A stretch of 64,000 nt of DNA, from NCBI RefSeq assembly GCF_001624705.1, contig NZ_JSEO01000002.1:186001-250000 (forward strand), given 5' to 3'. Below are positions 63,562-64,000 of the stretch, in pieces. The notes beneath the pieces were generated by a model. The model was not told the origin of the DNA. It saw only the letters and a program-made list of their open reading frames with translations, and did not search any database. The stretch comes from Marinomonas sp. SBI8L. GTDB lineage: Bacteria; Pseudomonadota; Gammaproteobacteria; Pseudomonadales; Marinomonadaceae. The translations under genes and the position numbers were made by a program. Position 1 is the first letter of the stretch; each line of letters starts with the position of its first letter.

Positions 63562-64000
63562 ATGGCAATTCTAATTAACGGCAGTACAGGTGAGAAAGTC
63601 ATCATACAGCCTCAACATATTTTTGGTCGTCACCCAACGACTGAAACAGAATTGACTCAGCCTGAAGCGTCACGCACCCATGCAGTTGCGATTTGGGATG
63701 GCGAAGGCTGGGTGCTTCAAGATATGAGTACAAACGGTACTTTTATTAATGGATCTAAAATTGTTCGAGGTGAAAAAACACGAATCAATTTAGATGACGA
63801 AATTCAGTTTGGCGGCTTAGAGGTTTCATCTTGGTATGTTAAAAACCTTGAGCCACCAGCTAGTATGTTATTGCCTGTTACTAAAGGCCTGCCTATTATC
63901 TATTTGAATGGCATTAATGTGCTTCCATCAGAAGAAAACCCAGAAGTAGCTATTTATCAAAATTCTCGTGGCATGTGGATGTGTGAGAATGACACTGGCC
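63562..64000 (+). CDS. FHA-domain protein (5' part, cut by the window end)
   Basis: At least 146 residues, running off the window, from the ATG at 63562 with GGGGAAAGGG just upstream. Residues about 1-90 are a forkhead-associated domain with the phosphothreonine-binding set: GR in IFGRHP (22-23), SRTHA (about 38-42) and DMSTNGTFING (about 54-64). The part beyond residue 95 is not recognised. FHA domains bind phosphothreonine, so a phosphorylated target of the kinase encoded 4 kb upstream is the obvious ligand. It starts 99 bases after the YcaO stop in the same direction and is probably co-transcribed. Confidence 0.85.
   Translation, partial: MAILINGSTGEKVIIQPQHIFGRHPTTETELTQPEASRTHAVAIWDGEGWVLQDMSTNGTFINGSKIVRGEKTRINLDDEIQFGGLEVSSWYVKNLEPPASMLLPVTKGLPIIYLNGINVLPSEENPEVAIYQNSRGMWMCENDTG

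Overview
The window is an AT-rich stretch of chromosome that reads as a marine gammaproteobacterium. The gene families (KefB/C with its ancillary oxidoreductase, LysR and Lrp regulators, TonB receptors, heterotetrameric sarcosine oxidase, PurU, a TOMM kinase/cyclase) and the Fur-box sequences fit that group. The genus cannot be fixed from sequence alone. There is no rRNA or tRNA gene, CRISPR array or transposase that I can support.

Layout. 1-9.7 kb is a set of small units: a secreted 104-aa protein, two orphan periplasmic solute-binding proteins, a LysR regulator beside a 2-oxoglutarate/Fe(II) oxygenase, a Kef-type K+/H+ antiporter with its flavodoxin-like partner, a crotonase and an Lrp-type regulator. 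9.9-15.3 kb is an iron-uptake unit: an ABC importer (binding protein, permease, ATPase) co-transcribed with a cupredoxin and an ATP-grasp enzyme, behind two Fur-box-like sequences. 15.3-18.3 kb holds a LysR, an MFS exporter and a GST.

18.4-41.8 kb is a siderophore locus in four transcription units, each with a candidate Fur box. A leftward operon encodes a condensation-only NRPS, an aryl-AMP ligase, an N-monooxygenase, an N-acetyltransferase, a PLP decarboxylase and a siderophore-interacting reductase. A MATE pump and a TonB receptor follow, then a thioesterase with an FptX-like permease, then two rightward NRPS genes. The gene set predicts an aryl-capped, azoline-containing siderophore ending in an N-acetyl-N-hydroxy-diamine, of the fimsbactin type. 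The two rightward NRPS proteins are reciprocally broken: one has a ruined adenylation domain and good carrier domains, the other a good adenylation domain and a carrier domain without its serine. They should therefore work as one split module. No dihydroxybenzoate synthesis genes and no phosphopantetheinyl transferase are present.

41.8-52.6 kb has a divergent PRPP-synthetase-like gene, an Ldh2/DpkA-type dehydrogenase, an IclR regulator and a purU-folD-soxBDAG operon. The operon oxidatively demethylates sarcosine or another N-methyl amino acid and passes the one-carbon unit through tetrahydrofolate to formate. The delta subunit lacks the usual zinc cysteines.

52.7-55.1 kb has two unrecognised small proteins and a membrane PAS protein resembling a truncated Aer receptor. 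55.6-64.0 kb is an azole/azoline RiPP (TOMM) locus: a giant Ser/Thr kinase-cyclase-ATPase-TPR protein, a nitrile-hydratase-like precursor with no cysteine, an amidohydrolase, an RRE/E1-like/YcaO fusion, and an FHA-domain protein cut by the window end. It combines phospho-signalling with peptide modification and departs from the canonical TOMM pattern in several residues. It is the best candidate here for an undescribed system.
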